This document shows positions 16,628 through 25,958 of a stretch of 64,000 nt of DNA, piece by piece. This DNA comes from Psychrobacillus sp. INOP01. Lineage in GTDB: Bacteria > Bacillota > Bacilli > Bacillales_A > Planococcaceae. Positions within the stretch are counted from its first letter, which is position 1. Each line of letters starts with the position of its first letter. Location of the stretch: contig NZ_CP073315.1 of assembly GCF_018140925.1 (NCBI RefSeq), positions 3,224,001 to 3,288,000 on the forward strand, given 5' to 3'. A program made the translations under genes and the position numbers. The notes under the pieces were generated by a model. The model did no database searches. It saw only the letters and a list, made by a program, of their open reading frames with translations, and was not told the DNA's origin.

Positions 16628-18505
16628 GTGTTAGGTAAAATTAAACAAATTGTAACTATCAGTCTTATGCTAGTATTAGCTTTTTCGCTATCATTACAAG
16701 CGAATGCCGCCAATACCTTTTCAGATGTATCGAATTCGGATGAAGGTTATCAGGAAATTGAATATATATATAGTAAAGGCATTATAAAAGGCTATGAAAG
16801 TGGTGGAACACAGAAATTCAAACCTACTGAAGTCTTAACTCGCTATCAAGCAGCTAAGATGCTAGTTCTTGCAGGTGGACATGGACCGTTAAAGGTTAGT
16901 AAATCGAGTTTTAAAGACGTAAAACTAAAAGAATCTGAATACATTGAACAAGCTGTAAAACTTGGGTACATGAAAGGTACAGGGAATGGAAACTTTAGCC
17001 CTTTCAAACCATTTACTAGGGACGATATGAGTATTGCTTTAGTTAAGACGTTTAAACTGAATTTAACTGAGTTTGCAAACAAGCCTATTGTATTTTCAGA
17101 TATAAATAATAATGACGAAATAGCTAAGTATATAAAGGCAATTTATTATAATGGTATTACACAAGGTTCCGATAATAAATATATGCCAAATAGTGGTGTG
17201 ACTCGTAGACAATTTAGTCTTTTTGTAGCTCGTGGAATGGAAGACGAATTTAAAGTATATAAAGAAGTCGATGGTGCAACACTACCTGATCCAAGTAAAT
17301 CGATTGGACAAGTCATTATTAAAGTTAGTAATGATACGCTAAATGTTCGAACAGAGCCAAACAATTCTGGAACAGTTGTCGGTAAATTAGTAGATAAAGA
17401 AAAGGTATTTGTTTATGAAGTCACAGGTGACTGGTTAAAGATAGATTATAAAGGTGAATTACAATACATTAGCAGTGCTTATACAAGTTTCTTAGATATT
17501 AATGGCAAGGAAATTGGTGCTTCTACTGGAAAAGTATTAACAACCTCTCCTGATTTAAATATTCGAAGTAAACCAACAACAAGCGGGGCTATTATTAGTA
17601 CTGTGAGTAAAAATACAGAATTACAAACGTACGGATTATATGATGGCTGGTATTTAGTAAAAGTGGGCAATATCCCAGGTTACATAAGTGCAAACTATAC
17701 AGAGGATGCAACAATACCTGGGGACTCTGGATCTGATGATTTAGGTGACGTTATTGGTAAAGTAACAGCAGCATCACTAAATGTTCGAAGTGGTCCAGGA
17801 GCAACCTATGCGAGTGTAGGTAGTTTGACAAAAGGTAAAATAGTGACAGTAGAAAGTCTTAATGGCTCTTGGGCTAAAGTTAAATACAGTGGTGGACAAG
17901 GGTACGTAAGTAAAACTTATTTGAAACTGTTGAATCAAACCGGAAGTGTGCTAAAAAATAGAATTATATTAATGGACGCTGGTCATGGTGGAAAAGATCC
18001 AGGTGCCTCTAATCAAGGTGTTACAGAAAAGAGTATAGTCATTAAAGTGGCGAAACTTGTGGAACAAAAGCTTAAAAATGCTGGAGCAACGGTTATCATG
18101 TCAAGATCTGGCGATACTTATCCATCACTTCAAGACCGCGTGGAGTTATCTAAGTCTACAAACTCAGAACTTTTTGTTAGTATACATGTAAATGCTGCGG
18201 CTAATAAAAGTGTTACCGGAACAGAGACTTTCTATAATTTATCATTGAATGATAATGGAGCTGAAAGTAAAGTTCTTGCTACGAAAATTCAACAAGAAAT
18301 CGTAAAAAATGCAGGTATGAATAATCGTGGTATAAAAGAAGGCGAGTTTTACGTCATTAAAAGATTGGAAATTCCATCTGTTCTAGTCGAACTAGGTTTT
18401 ATTACAAATCAGCAAGACTTAAACAAACTAGTGAATGATAAATATATTGAAATTTATGCTCAATCTATATTTAATGGAATCCGTGATTACTATTCCATTC
18501 AATAA
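16628..18505 (+). CDS. SLH/SH3 N-acetylmuramoyl-L-alanine amidase
   Basis: About 625 residues from GTG 16628, which has AGGAGAGGAG upstream and opens a good signal peptide (cleavage near ANA-AN). Order: three SLH domains (about 30-205), three bacterial SH3 domains (about 232-290, 300-360 and 375-430, each with NVR or NIR and a conserved WLKI/WAKV-like strand) and an Amidase_3 domain (about 440-622). The amidase zinc site is visible in MDAGHGGKDPGA, the SIHVNAA histidine and the VLVELGFITN glutamate. It cuts the bond between MurNAc and the stem peptide, so it is an autolysin-type enzyme fixed to the wall by SLH. Confidence 0.92.
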   Translation: MLGKIKQIVTISLMLVLAFSLSLQANAANTFSDVSNSDEGYQEIEYIYSKGIIKGYESGGTQKFKPTEVLTRYQAAKMLVLAGGHGPLKVSKSSFKDVKLKESEYIEQAVKLGYMKGTGNGNFSPFKPFTRDDMSIALVKTFKLNLTEFANKPIVFSDINNNDEIAKYIKAIYYNGITQGSDNKYMPNSGVTRRQFSLFVARGMEDEFKVYKEVDGATLPDPSKSIGQVIIKVSNDTLNVRTEPNNSGTVVGKLVDKEKVFVYEVTGDWLKIDYKGELQYISSAYTSFLDINGKEIGASTGKVLTTSPDLNIRSKPTTSGAIISTVSKNTELQTYGLYDGWYLVKVGNIPGYISANYTEDATIPGDSGSDDLGDVIGKVTAASLNVRSGPGATYASVGSLTKGKIVTVESLNGSWAKVKYSGGQGYVSKTYLKLLNQTGSVLKNRIILMDAGHGGKDPGASNQGVTEKSIVIKVAKLVEQKLKNAGATVIMSRSGDTYPSLQDRVELSKSTNSELFVSIHVNAAANKSVTGTETFYNLSLNDNGAESKVLATKIQQEIVKNAGMNNRGIKEGEFYVIKRLEIPSVLVELGFITNQQDLNKLVNDKYIEIYAQSIFNGIRDYYSIQ

Positions 18506-18511
18506 TATTGA

Positions 18512-18553
18512 GAGGCAGTGCCTAGTCAATTATTGACTACGTGCTGTCTTTTT
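18512..18553 (+). terminator. rho-independent terminator
   Basis: GGCAGTGCCTAGTCAA and TTGACTACGTGCTGTC pair with a few mismatches and are followed by eight T. Confidence 0.7.
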
Positions 18554-18558
18554 TTGTT

Positions 18559-18586
18559 TGTTATTTTTTTGTTATCTTTTTGTTAT
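18559..18586 (+). promoter_or_regulatory. triple WalR (YycF) box
   Basis: TGTTAT occurs at 18559, 18570 and 18581, each separated by exactly 5 bases. This gives two overlapping perfect matches to the WalR consensus TGTWAH-N5-TGTWAH. A fourth half-site TGTAAT lies at 18603. An extended -10 (TGTTATGCT, 18628-18636) follows. The downstream gene is a peptidoglycan endopeptidase, the usual class of WalR target. Confidence 0.75.
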
Positions 18587-18675
18587 TTATATGATACGAA
18601 ACTGTAATGTTTGAAGACGCAAAATGATGTTATGCTTACAACAGATTTTGCTACAGAGAGAGGTTTTACAATATA

Positions 18676-19584
18676 ATGTTTAGGAAAGTTTTAAAAGTAT
18701 GTTTACTTAGTTCAGCATTACTTATGATGAATGTCACAGCAGCTAATGCCGCATCGCCAAGTGAGATTAAAACGAAAGCTTATAACTATATAGGGACACC
18801 ATATGCATACGGAGGCACTACATCTAAAGGCTTTGACTGTTCAGGATTTATCCAACAAGTATTTCAGGATGTAGCAATAGATTTACCGAGAACGACTTCA
18901 GAGCAATATAATGAAGGTACAAGCGTAAGTAAAAGTAATTTAGAGACCGGAGATTTAGTATTCTTTAACACATCAGGCAAGGGAGTTTCTCATGCTGGAA
19001 TATATATTGGATCTAACCAGTTCATTCATTCATCTTCCTCCAATGGAGTTAGTGTTTCATCTATCAATGACCCTTACTATTGGGGCGACAAATACATAGG
19101 TGCAAAGAGAGTATTGGAACAATCACAAGTGATAGAAAAAGATGAAGTAAAATCCGCGAATATTGATATGAGTATTTTTGCAAGTAGAGCAGAAGTAGCA
19201 AAAAGTATTGCTGGTAAGTTGAATCTTCCTTTAGCTGATAACAAAGCAAATTACTCAGATGTTAAAACAACTTCGGAATATTATGATGCGATAAATTCAG
19301 TTACAGCAGCCGGAATATTTAGTGGAAATGAAGAAGGTAAATTTAACCCTTCGAAACCTATTACAAGAGCACATGTTGCAAAAGTATTAGTAGAAGCATT
19401 TAATCTAAAGCCTGCAGCTGGTACTCATAATTTTAAAGATGTAAATACTACTCATTGGGCAAGTGAATATGTTCAAATTTTAGCTCAAAATGGAGTTACA
19501 ATAGGAAAGCCTGATGGAACTTTCGGAATAAACGATAATGTTACATATACACAAATGGACACATTTATAAACAGACTTAAATAA
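18676..19584 (+). CDS. NlpC/P60 endopeptidase with SLH domains
   Basis: 302 residues. Signal peptide 1-26 (NVTAANA). The C40 peptidase domain follows at about 28-130 with catalytic C55 (GFDCSGF), H106 (SHAGIY) and H118 (FIHSS). Two clear SLH domains (about 180-240 and 245-302) are at the C-terminus, preceded by a partial first one (SRAEVAKSIAGKL). The enzyme should cut D-glutamyl-diaminopimelate/lysine linkages in stem peptides. WalR boxes upstream suggest essential-type autolysin control. ATG 18676 has AGAGAGG upstream. Confidence 0.9.
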   Translation: MFRKVLKVCLLSSALLMMNVTAANAASPSEIKTKAYNYIGTPYAYGGTTSKGFDCSGFIQQVFQDVAIDLPRTTSEQYNEGTSVSKSNLETGDLVFFNTSGKGVSHAGIYIGSNQFIHSSSSNGVSVSSINDPYYWGDKYIGAKRVLEQSQVIEKDEVKSANIDMSIFASRAEVAKSIAGKLNLPLADNKANYSDVKTTSEYYDAINSVTAAGIFSGNEEGKFNPSKPITRAHVAKVLVEAFNLKPAAGTHNFKDVNTTHWASEYVQILAQNGVTIGKPDGTFGINDNVTYTQMDTFINRLK

Positions 19585-19600
19585 TAATATTAGTTAATCT

Positions 19601-19675
19601 ATACCCTTTAAGCAGTGTGTGTAAACCATGAGCATTCATGGAAATTATACTACTTCTTAAAGGGTTTCTATTTTG
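19601..19675 (+). terminator. long nested terminator-like hairpin
   Basis: ACCCTTTAAG pairs with CTTAAAGGGT over a long distance, with AGTGTGTGTAA/TTATACTACT and CCATGAGCATTCATGG nested inside. A T-rich run follows. It may be a simple terminator or a longer structured 3' end. Confidence 0.5.
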
Positions 19676-19820
19676 TATTAAAGTTAAAATTAGTCGATAT
19701 AACATCTTGAAGAAAAAGGGTATAAACTTTTCAATGCGAAAATGTATTTCATAAGTAAATATGATATAATAAAAAATGCAATCTAGGGACTAATATGTTC
19801 CAAATGAAAGGAAGAACAAG

Positions 19821-20018
19821 ATGAAGAGTGTTTTTGTCCTTAGGCTCTGCAACATTATGACATCATTGAAAATTATTTCAATCTTGCAGATTATGCTTAG
19901 AAGAAGCGTAAAACTTGTATATAAAGTGGCCACATTTATTTATCAACAATTGCATTCGAAAATAAATTATGACGTTCTAATACTTCCTAGCAATATGGGT
20001 GGGGTTAGTTATGAATAA
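19821..20018 (+). CDS. small protein before murJ (65 aa)
   Basis: Sixty-five residues with a basic, moderately hydrophobic N-terminal half (LKIISILQIMLRRSVKLVYK), starting at ATG 19821 after AAAGGAAG. Its stop overlaps the ATG of the flippase gene at 20011 by eight bases, a layout that suggests translational coupling. An extended -10 (TGATATAAT, about 19760) lies upstream. I do not recognise it. It could be a leader peptide or the remnant of a longer glycan-locus gene. Confidence 0.4.
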   Translation: MKSVFVLRLCNIMTSLKIISILQIMLRRSVKLVYKVATFIYQQLHSKINYDVLILPSNMGGVSYE

Positions 20019-21537
20019 ATTAAAGTTCGCATCTGTATTTTTACTATTATCTACAATTATTTTAAAATTCTCAAGTATGATTCGTGATCTTGTTATTGCA
20101 GCTTATTTTGCGGATTCCTTTAAAGCAGATGTATATTTTGCCGCTATGACGATCCCAAATGCAATCATTTTGTTCTTATTAACCGGTATGAAAGATGCTT
20201 TTTTACCAAGTTATTATAAGTTTGAAGGGATAGGTAGGGGAGAATCTCATTTAACCAATATTATTAAAGGAACCTTTTGGATAGCTTTAGGAATAGCCAT
20301 AATTGGAATGTTACTTAGCTCTCCGATTATACATATATTTTATCCGAGCTTTTCCGCTTTTGAAGGCGGAATGGAAATTGCTATTTGGACAAGTGTCATT
20401 TATTTTGGTTCCGTAGTATTAGTTGGAGTAAATGCTGTTTATGAAGGTTACTTTGATGCACAGAAGAAATTTTCTTTTTCTGTCTTTTCTCAGACAAGTG
20501 TAGTTTTAGTTACAATTATCTTTACACTTCTATTCCACGATTCAATAGGAATACTGGCTGTGCCAATTGGTTATTTAGTTGGAACTATCTTGAGCTTACT
20601 TATTAAATTTGTTTATCGTACGCCTAAGAAATTTGTTAACTGGAAACAGAAAATGGATAGAAAAGAAGTATTCGATTTTTATGGAATTTTCCTTCCTGTT
20701 GGCTTAACTATAGCAGTAGGTCAAATAAACTTAATGGTAAATACTTTTTTCGCAGCTAGAATAGGTGTAGAGGGTACAGTCTCCAATCTAAACTATGCAT
20801 TTAGACTAGTTAATATTCCACAGGCAATCTTTGCTGTAACAATAGCAACTATCGTATTTCCAATTATCGCTAGTGCAAGATCAGAGAATAATATGTTAAA
20901 GTTTCGTAATGGTATAGAAAAAGGAGTCTTATATTTACTTGTTTTCCTAACACCAGCTTTAACTGGAATGGTCTTTCTAATGGAAGAGCTAGTGAGTATT
21001 GTATACGAACGTGGTGCATTTACTTCTGCTTCAACTGAAGTAACAGCATCCTATGCAATTTTATACATAGGCTCTACGTTCTTTTATTCGATCCAGGCGA
21101 TCATTGCAAAAGGGTTTTATACATTGGAAAAAGGTCATTATATGATGAGAATCGGTATAATTTCAATTTTTCTTAACATTGCATCAAACTGGATATTTTC
21201 GAATTATTTCGGTGCCCAAGGTATAGCGTTTTCCACTTCTATTGTTGCAGTTCTATATTCCACAATTACGTTTATAACATTATGGAAATTGATAGGTGGT
21301 ATGAACAAATTCTATTTATTGAAAAATACTTTACAAGTAGTGATTGCAACAGCTACAATGTTTGCGGCTATAAACATGGTAGATAAATTTACCGAAATAG
21401 CTGATTTACCGCCACTATTACACATTTTAACAATTGCTTTACCTGGTGCAGTAGTTTACTTTTTAGTTCTCATGTTATTCAACAACGAATTCGTGAAAAC
21501 TATTTTATCTAAGGGAGGAAATTCATCATCTATCTAG
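20011..21537 (+). CDS. MurJ/MviN-family lipid-linked sugar flippase (1)
   Basis: 508 residues with about 14 membrane segments. MVF-family features include an arginine-rich first helix pair (SSMIRDLVIAAYFADSFKADVYFAA), the NAIILFLLTGMKDAFLPSY segment and NLNYAFRLVNIPQAIFAVTIAT. The GTG four codons upstream is less likely than ATG 20011. It is paired with a Wzy-like polymerase downstream (16-bp gap). This argues that it flips a lipid-linked repeat unit of a wall glycan rather than lipid II itself, although MurJ activity cannot be excluded. A second paralogue is at 30733. Confidence 0.85.
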   Translation: MNKLKFASVFLLLSTIILKFSSMIRDLVIAAYFADSFKADVYFAAMTIPNAIILFLLTGMKDAFLPSYYKFEGIGRGESHLTNIIKGTFWIALGIAIIGMLLSSPIIHIFYPSFSAFEGGMEIAIWTSVIYFGSVVLVGVNAVYEGYFDAQKKFSFSVFSQTSVVLVTIIFTLLFHDSIGILAVPIGYLVGTILSLLIKFVYRTPKKFVNWKQKMDRKEVFDFYGIFLPVGLTIAVGQINLMVNTFFAARIGVEGTVSNLNYAFRLVNIPQAIFAVTIATIVFPIIASARSENNMLKFRNGIEKGVLYLLVFLTPALTGMVFLMEELVSIVYERGAFTSASTEVTASYAILYIGSTFFYSIQAIIAKGFYTLEKGHYMMRIGIISIFLNIASNWIFSNYFGAQGIAFSTSIVAVLYSTITFITLWKLIGGMNKFYLLKNTLQVVIATATMFAAINMVDKFTEIADLPPLLHILTIALPGAVVYFLVLMLFNNEFVKTILSKGGNSSSI

Positions 21538-21553
21538 TGATGGTTACTAAATT

Positions 21554-22849
21554 ATGAAAAATAACATAAAAAAACAAATTAAGAATTTAAATAAAATCGA
21601 TACATTTTCACCGTATTTCTTTTTACCGTTTATATTAGTTTTGTATTTCTTTATAAGCCTTTTTGATTTTCATCGATTTGAGTTATTTAATGTAAATACG
21701 TCAATCTGGCCATCCGTTATCTTAGCGTTAATCTGTTATTATATAGGAGTTTACTTTGTAGATAAAAAAGGATGGACATTCCCTACCTTTGGACTTTCGT
21801 TTCTTAGAGGGTATGTAATTTGGATGATTTGGGCACTTGTAATAATAGGTGGACTTGCATATTTTACAATGATGACAGGTGGAGACGTTGGTATTTCAGA
21901 TGAATCCGTGCGCCGTAACCTCGATCCTAAGTTAAACTTTTTAAGTCAGTTACTTTGGTTTGGTGCTATTCTACTCTTATCTTTAAAAATTATTAAAGAA
22001 AAAAATATGACTAAAGGTAAATTGCTTCTATACGCTGTTATCTATGGTGTAATAATGGTGATGTTCCTGATGATGGGTTATAGAACACCAATTATATTGA
22101 TGCTATTTACAGGTCTTATCATTTTCCACTATGCTGTTAAGCGTATCAAATTAACTTGGTTTTTAACTACTTTATTAGTAATAGGGATTTTCTTCTCGCT
22201 ATTCGGTTTCTTTAGAGTACTATCAGAAGATACATCTAAGGATTTTAACTCAAGAGAGCAACCAGATGTTGAACTAACTGAGACAGAAGCAGAAAAGTTA
22301 ATTTCAGTTGAAAGAAAAGTTAACCTCGTTCCTAAATGGATTCGCTCATTGAACGGAGAGGCTGTTACTGGACATATCGTTTTAAGTAAAATTATTGAGT
22401 ATACAAAAGAAGAAGATTATCTGAATGGTGAAATTCACGGTGGGATTTTCTCTACTATTCTACCTGGTGAGCAAATTTCACCTCGTATGAAGGTTACAGA
22501 AATAGTTAACTCATTGAGTGTTGAAGAAGGTAAGTATATAACTCGACCAACAAGAACTACGACTCCAACCTATATTGGACAGCTCTTCTTAGACGGAGGG
22601 TACTTATTAGTTGCAATTGGTTTCCTTCTTTATGGGGTTATTATTTCGATGTTGTATAATCAGGTGAAACAAAATGGTTATGATAGTTATCAAGCAGTCG
22701 CATTTGCTTTTGTTTTAACTATTTTTACAGTTTCTATGCATACCGGGTTGCTGGATTTAATATTCCTTCTAATGATCGGATTTGTTATATTAACTGCAGC
22801 ATTGAGTAAAGCTAAAGATACTAATAACAAGATTAAAACAAATATATAA
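21554..22849 (+). CDS. O-antigen/oligosaccharide polymerase (Wzy-like)
   Basis: 431 residues, about 10-12 membrane segments, with a large extracytoplasmic loop between roughly 225 and 345. The loop contains GEIHGGIFSTILPGEQISPRMK and RPTRTTTPTYIGQLFLDGG, the type of loop that carries catalytic arginines in Wzy-type polymerases. Sequence identity inside this family is low, so the assignment rests on topology, the loop and the neighbouring flippase. It would polymerise flipped repeat units of the secondary cell-wall polymer. Confidence 0.75.
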   Translation: MKNNIKKQIKNLNKIDTFSPYFFLPFILVLYFFISLFDFHRFELFNVNTSIWPSVILALICYYIGVYFVDKKGWTFPTFGLSFLRGYVIWMIWALVIIGGLAYFTMMTGGDVGISDESVRRNLDPKLNFLSQLLWFGAILLLSLKIIKEKNMTKGKLLLYAVIYGVIMVMFLMMGYRTPIILMLFTGLIIFHYAVKRIKLTWFLTTLLVIGIFFSLFGFFRVLSEDTSKDFNSREQPDVELTETEAEKLISVERKVNLVPKWIRSLNGEAVTGHIVLSKIIEYTKEEDYLNGEIHGGIFSTILPGEQISPRMKVTEIVNSLSVEEGKYITRPTRTTTPTYIGQLFLDGGYLLVAIGFLLYGVIISMLYNQVKQNGYDSYQAVAFAFVLTIFTVSMHTGLLDLIFLLMIGFVILTAALSKAKDTNNKIKTNI

Positions 22850-22850
22850 T

Positions 22851-22890
22851 GAAAAGTCTCACACTAGAAACTTGGTGTGAGACTTTTTTA
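22851..22890 (+). terminator. rho-independent terminator
   Basis: AAAAGTCTCACAC and GGTGTGAGACTTTTTT form a 12-13-bp stem over a 9-base loop. Confidence 0.85.
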
Positions 22891-22975
22891 TTGAAAATGA
22901 TTTAGAATCTCAAGTATTTAAATAAAAGATTCTCTTAAAATCAATGGTATTAAAATGATACTAATGATTTCCATT

Positions 22976-23153
22976 ATAGGCGGACGCTTTCCGCGGACGG
23001 GTCGTGAGCCTCCTCAGGCAAACAGGATGTTGGTCATGAAGGCGTTGCCACACGAGGTGGCGCTCTTAGCCTTCGTTCCTTTGAATGCTTCCTTGCGGGG
23101 TCTCACCTGACCACGCTCTTCCAGCTGGAGTCGCCGCCTTCCACTTCAATCAA
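22976..23153. repeat. mosaic intergenic repeat, copy C
   Basis: GC-rich block GGCGGACGCTTTCCGCGG ... GTGAGCCTCCTCAGGC, then the 62-bp module of copy B in opposite orientation (23021-23082), then GGGGTCTCACCTGACC ... CGCCTTCCACTTCAATCAA. The outer parts match the common Bacillales repeat; the inner module behaves independently. The following 23154-23359 is AT-rich with no gene seen. Confidence 0.7.
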
Positions 23154-23359
23154 ATAAGTGAGTAGGTTTAAACTTGAAAATTTAACAGAGTACTTATTAT
23201 TAATATTATGATTAAGCAAAGCATAGATTCAAGATCAACCACTAGTATAGGGTGGTAATAATGAGTTTAACTATTGCCAAATAATCCAATGAGGAGTCTA
23301 GTTAATATTGACTTACTAGAGTAATAGACCTCTACTGGCAACTATATATATTGTAATAT

Positions 23360-23514
23360 TAGAAAGTAATCTCCTTATTAACAGCGGTATTCAGGATGTG
23401 CGCCTTCCAGCCGCATGAGCGCGAAGAATGAGACTTCATAAAGGATGAAGGAGCGATAGCGATCATCCTTGAAGGCTCATGCGAAGCGTGCGGCCAGCGC
23501 ACATTCGTGTAGAA
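23360..23514. repeat. long palindromic repeat, copy D1
   Basis: 155 bp nearly identical to 23707-23862. Nested inverted arms: GATGTGCGC/GCGCACAT, GCCGCATGAG/CTCATGCG...GCGGC and AGGATGA/TCATCCTT. The outer flank TAATCTCCTTA pairs with TAAGGAGAGATTA at about 23525-23537. The element is bounded by TAGAA at both ends. No reading frame; MITE-like hairpin. Confidence 0.75.
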
Positions 23515-23549
23515 GGTAACTCTAAGGAGAGATTATATCTAGTTAACCA

Positions 23550-23642
23550 TATACTTAATGAAGCGTGACATTTACTTGCGCTCATCGAGTTTTTACTTGC
23601 TCTTAAAGACTATTTACTCGATAATTGGGGGAATTTATTCAT
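23550..23642 (+). repeat. 21-bp phased array, word TTTACTTGC
   Basis: The word starts at 23550 (TATACTTA), 23571 (TTTACTTGC), 23592 (TTTACTTGC), 23613 (TTTACTCG) and 23634 (TTTATTC). All four steps are exactly 21 bp, while the 12 bases between words are unrelated. It sits between the two D repeats in a convergent spacer. Confidence 0.65.
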
Positions 23643-23706
23643 TATTTCTAATACTCTATGCCCACTTCACTAGAATTTTTGGTTAATATTATTTATATTT
23701 CTTGTT

Positions 23707-23862
23707 TAGAAAGTGATTTCCTTACTAATTAGTGTCATTAGGATGTGCGCCTTTCAAGCCGCATGAGAGCGAAGAATGAGACTTCATAAAGGATGAAGGA
23801 GCGATAGCGATCATCCTTGAAGGCTCATGCGAAGCGTGCGGCCAGCACACATCCGATTAGAA
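23707..23862. repeat. long palindromic repeat, copy D2
   Basis: Second copy of D1 in the same orientation, about 347 bp further on, with a few substitutions (for example GCGCC to GCGCCTTTC and CAGCGCAC to CAGCACAC). The spacing of the two copies means recombination between them would delete the array at 23550. Confidence 0.75.
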
Positions 23863-23956
23863 ACACCCCAATGGATAGATGCTTATAAAAATAGTTTAAA
23901 TACTACCAATATATCTCTCACTCTATGCCTTAAAAATGAAATGTCCTTTTAGTGGA

Positions 23957-23991
23957 CAAAAAAAGAAAGAGCAGAATTTAACTGCTCTTTC
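23957..23991 (-). terminator. rho-independent terminator
   Basis: GAAAGAGCAG and CTGCTCTTTC form a 10-bp stem. On the minus strand it is followed by a run of seven T. It ends the glucosaminidase gene. Confidence 0.85.
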
Positions 23992-23999
23992 AATACAAA

Positions 24000-25958
24000 T
24001 TATTTAATTATATTAAGCTCACGGACTAAGTCTTTATGAATATATAAGTTTTGATAACTAGGTGAATCTGAAAGGATTTCAACAAAACCATTAATGTCTG
24101 GATTCATAATAATGACTGGCATATTTGAAAGCTTATAGGTGAATGCTGCTGCGAAATTTAATGATGCATCCTTACGTACATTGACACCAGAAGTTGTTGT
24201 CATTCCAATTTTATATGTGCCTGCGTCTTTATAACCTAAAGATTTATCTATTTTATAATATTGTCCAGCAGCTTTTGCCCCCCAGTATGGATCTGATGCA
24301 TATCGAACATTAAAGCCGATTGTTTTATTTCCAAATACTGCACCATTTGCATAACCTGCAGTAGGTGGAATATAATTTAAATTCCAAAATTTTTCCATTA
24401 ACTCTGTAATATTGGATTCCACTGATGTGAATTTTTTGTTTAATGGATTTGTATCTGTCACATATAAACCAAAAAGATTGTTGTTCGTTAAAGCTTGATT
24501 ACTCAATCCGTAAGCACTTTCGTTTTGAGCAAGCGCTAGAATCATAAGAGCGTTAACTTGATACTTTTCTTCTGCTCGTTTTAACACTTCTCCTAATCCT
24601 ACTAACTTACTATTTAGCGTTGCATCTTTGTAAATTGGATAGCTTGTCGGATATAGCGTATAAAGATTTTCAAGTCGTGTTAATTCACTCATAATATACG
24701 TGTCTATTTCCTCGGCAGTATAATTCGTTTTAGAACGGGCAGGTAGGAATTGATAGTAGTTAAAGTATTCGCCAGCTATCGTTGTATTATTTTCATTAAA
24801 AAAAGTATAACCATTCCAGCTATAATATTTTTTTCCTTCCTGTAGTACGGAAGGTGCTTTTCCGATAATATAAGATGCTTCTCTATTAGTTGAGTTATAA
24901 AAAATAGTATGTTTTAATTCTCCGTTTGAAACGCTATAGTAAGATCTATTTGTTAATAAAACATACGGTTTCAACGTCGCTTTATCTAGTTTTACATACC
25001 CGATGCGATCAGCATATTGTACCTTAGCCCAGAATGTTTTCTTTCCAGAGTAATCCTCTACAACCTCTGTCCCAAGGTATTCCATTTCGGTATCAGTAGT
25101 TGCAGAAGTTGTAACATATCTGGATTCTTCTTTAGGGTGGCTATACACGACTGTGTATCCGTTTGTAATTACTAGACCAGAAGGCATCTTAATAATTTTT
25201 CCATTGCGTTCAATGACTTGATTGGATTTGGTAACACCCTTTTGCGCATCTTCAAATGTCTTATATTGCTTACCGTTAACTAACTGCTTGTTTACTATTT
25301 CTTTTACCTCAAAGGAGAAGAAATCTGGAAAGTCTGTATATCCATTTTCTTTTGCAACTTCAACCAATCTGTATATAAAGGTTGCAGATTGAGCTATTGT
25401 TGTACTTTTTTGTGGATAAAAGAATACTTTATTTCCTTCGGTGCTACCTTTTATAATACCTAGGTTTGCCCCTATAGAAACGTCAGTTATGTACTCTTCT
25501 AAAATATCTTTAGAGTCTGTGAAGGTTAAAGTACCAGTATTTTTAGGTATTACTAAATAATCTAAAACCCGGGAGATCATAACGGCCATATGTTGACGTG
25601 TAATAATATTATTTGGTTTAAAACTTCCATCAGGATAGCCTGTTATTATGCCTACTTCTGCAGCACTAAGGATATCTTTAGCAAATGGATTCGTAGAGTA
25701 TACATCCGTAAATGTACTCTCGCTGCTTGCGGGTAACTTTAAAATTTTTGCTAGGTAACTAGCAAATTCTCCTCTAGTAACAGAACGATATGGATAGTAC
25801 TTTCCATCCTTATCGGGAAGTAAAACGTTATTCTCTGCCAAATAGGTTAGTGACTTTTCATGTGAGTTGCCTGTAAAAGTGCTTGCTGACGCATTTGGAC
25901 TAGTAAATATACTGAAGGAGAGAAGTAACGTAATTGCAAAAATAATTATCTTTTTCAT
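24000..25958 (-). CDS. SLH-domain endo-beta-N-acetylglucosaminidase
   Basis: 652 residues from ATG 25958, which has AAAGGTG 7 bases upstream and opens the signal peptide MKKIIIFAITLLLSFSIF. An ATG 33 bases further upstream only adds a non-signal extension. Three SLH domains occupy about 25-205. A linker and an SH3-like region lie at about 245-345, and the glucosaminidase (lysozyme-like) domain at about 425-575 with EKYQVNALMILALAQNESAYG holding the likely catalytic glutamate, NNLFGLYVTD and WGAKAAGQYY. A final SH3-like repeat (GVNVRKDASL) ends the protein. Expected to cleave GlcNAc-MurNAc bonds during wall turnover. Convergent with the Wzy-like gene. Confidence 0.88.
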   Translation of the reverse strand: MKKIIIFAITLLLSFSIFTSPNASASTFTGNSHEKSLTYLAENNVLLPDKDGKYYPYRSVTRGEFASYLAKILKLPASSESTFTDVYSTNPFAKDILSAAEVGIITGYPDGSFKPNNIITRQHMAVMISRVLDYLVIPKNTGTLTFTDSKDILEEYITDVSIGANLGIIKGSTEGNKVFFYPQKSTTIAQSATFIYRLVEVAKENGYTDFPDFFSFEVKEIVNKQLVNGKQYKTFEDAQKGVTKSNQVIERNGKIIKMPSGLVITNGYTVVYSHPKEESRYVTTSATTDTEMEYLGTEVVEDYSGKKTFWAKVQYADRIGYVKLDKATLKPYVLLTNRSYYSVSNGELKHTIFYNSTNREASYIIGKAPSVLQEGKKYYSWNGYTFFNENNTTIAGEYFNYYQFLPARSKTNYTAEEIDTYIMSELTRLENLYTLYPTSYPIYKDATLNSKLVGLGEVLKRAEEKYQVNALMILALAQNESAYGLSNQALTNNNLFGLYVTDTNPLNKKFTSVESNITELMEKFWNLNYIPPTAGYANGAVFGNKTIGFNVRYASDPYWGAKAAGQYYKIDKSLGYKDAGTYKIGMTTTSGVNVRKDASLNFAAAFTYKLSNMPVIIMNPDINGFVEILSDSPSYQNLYIHKDLVRELNIIK

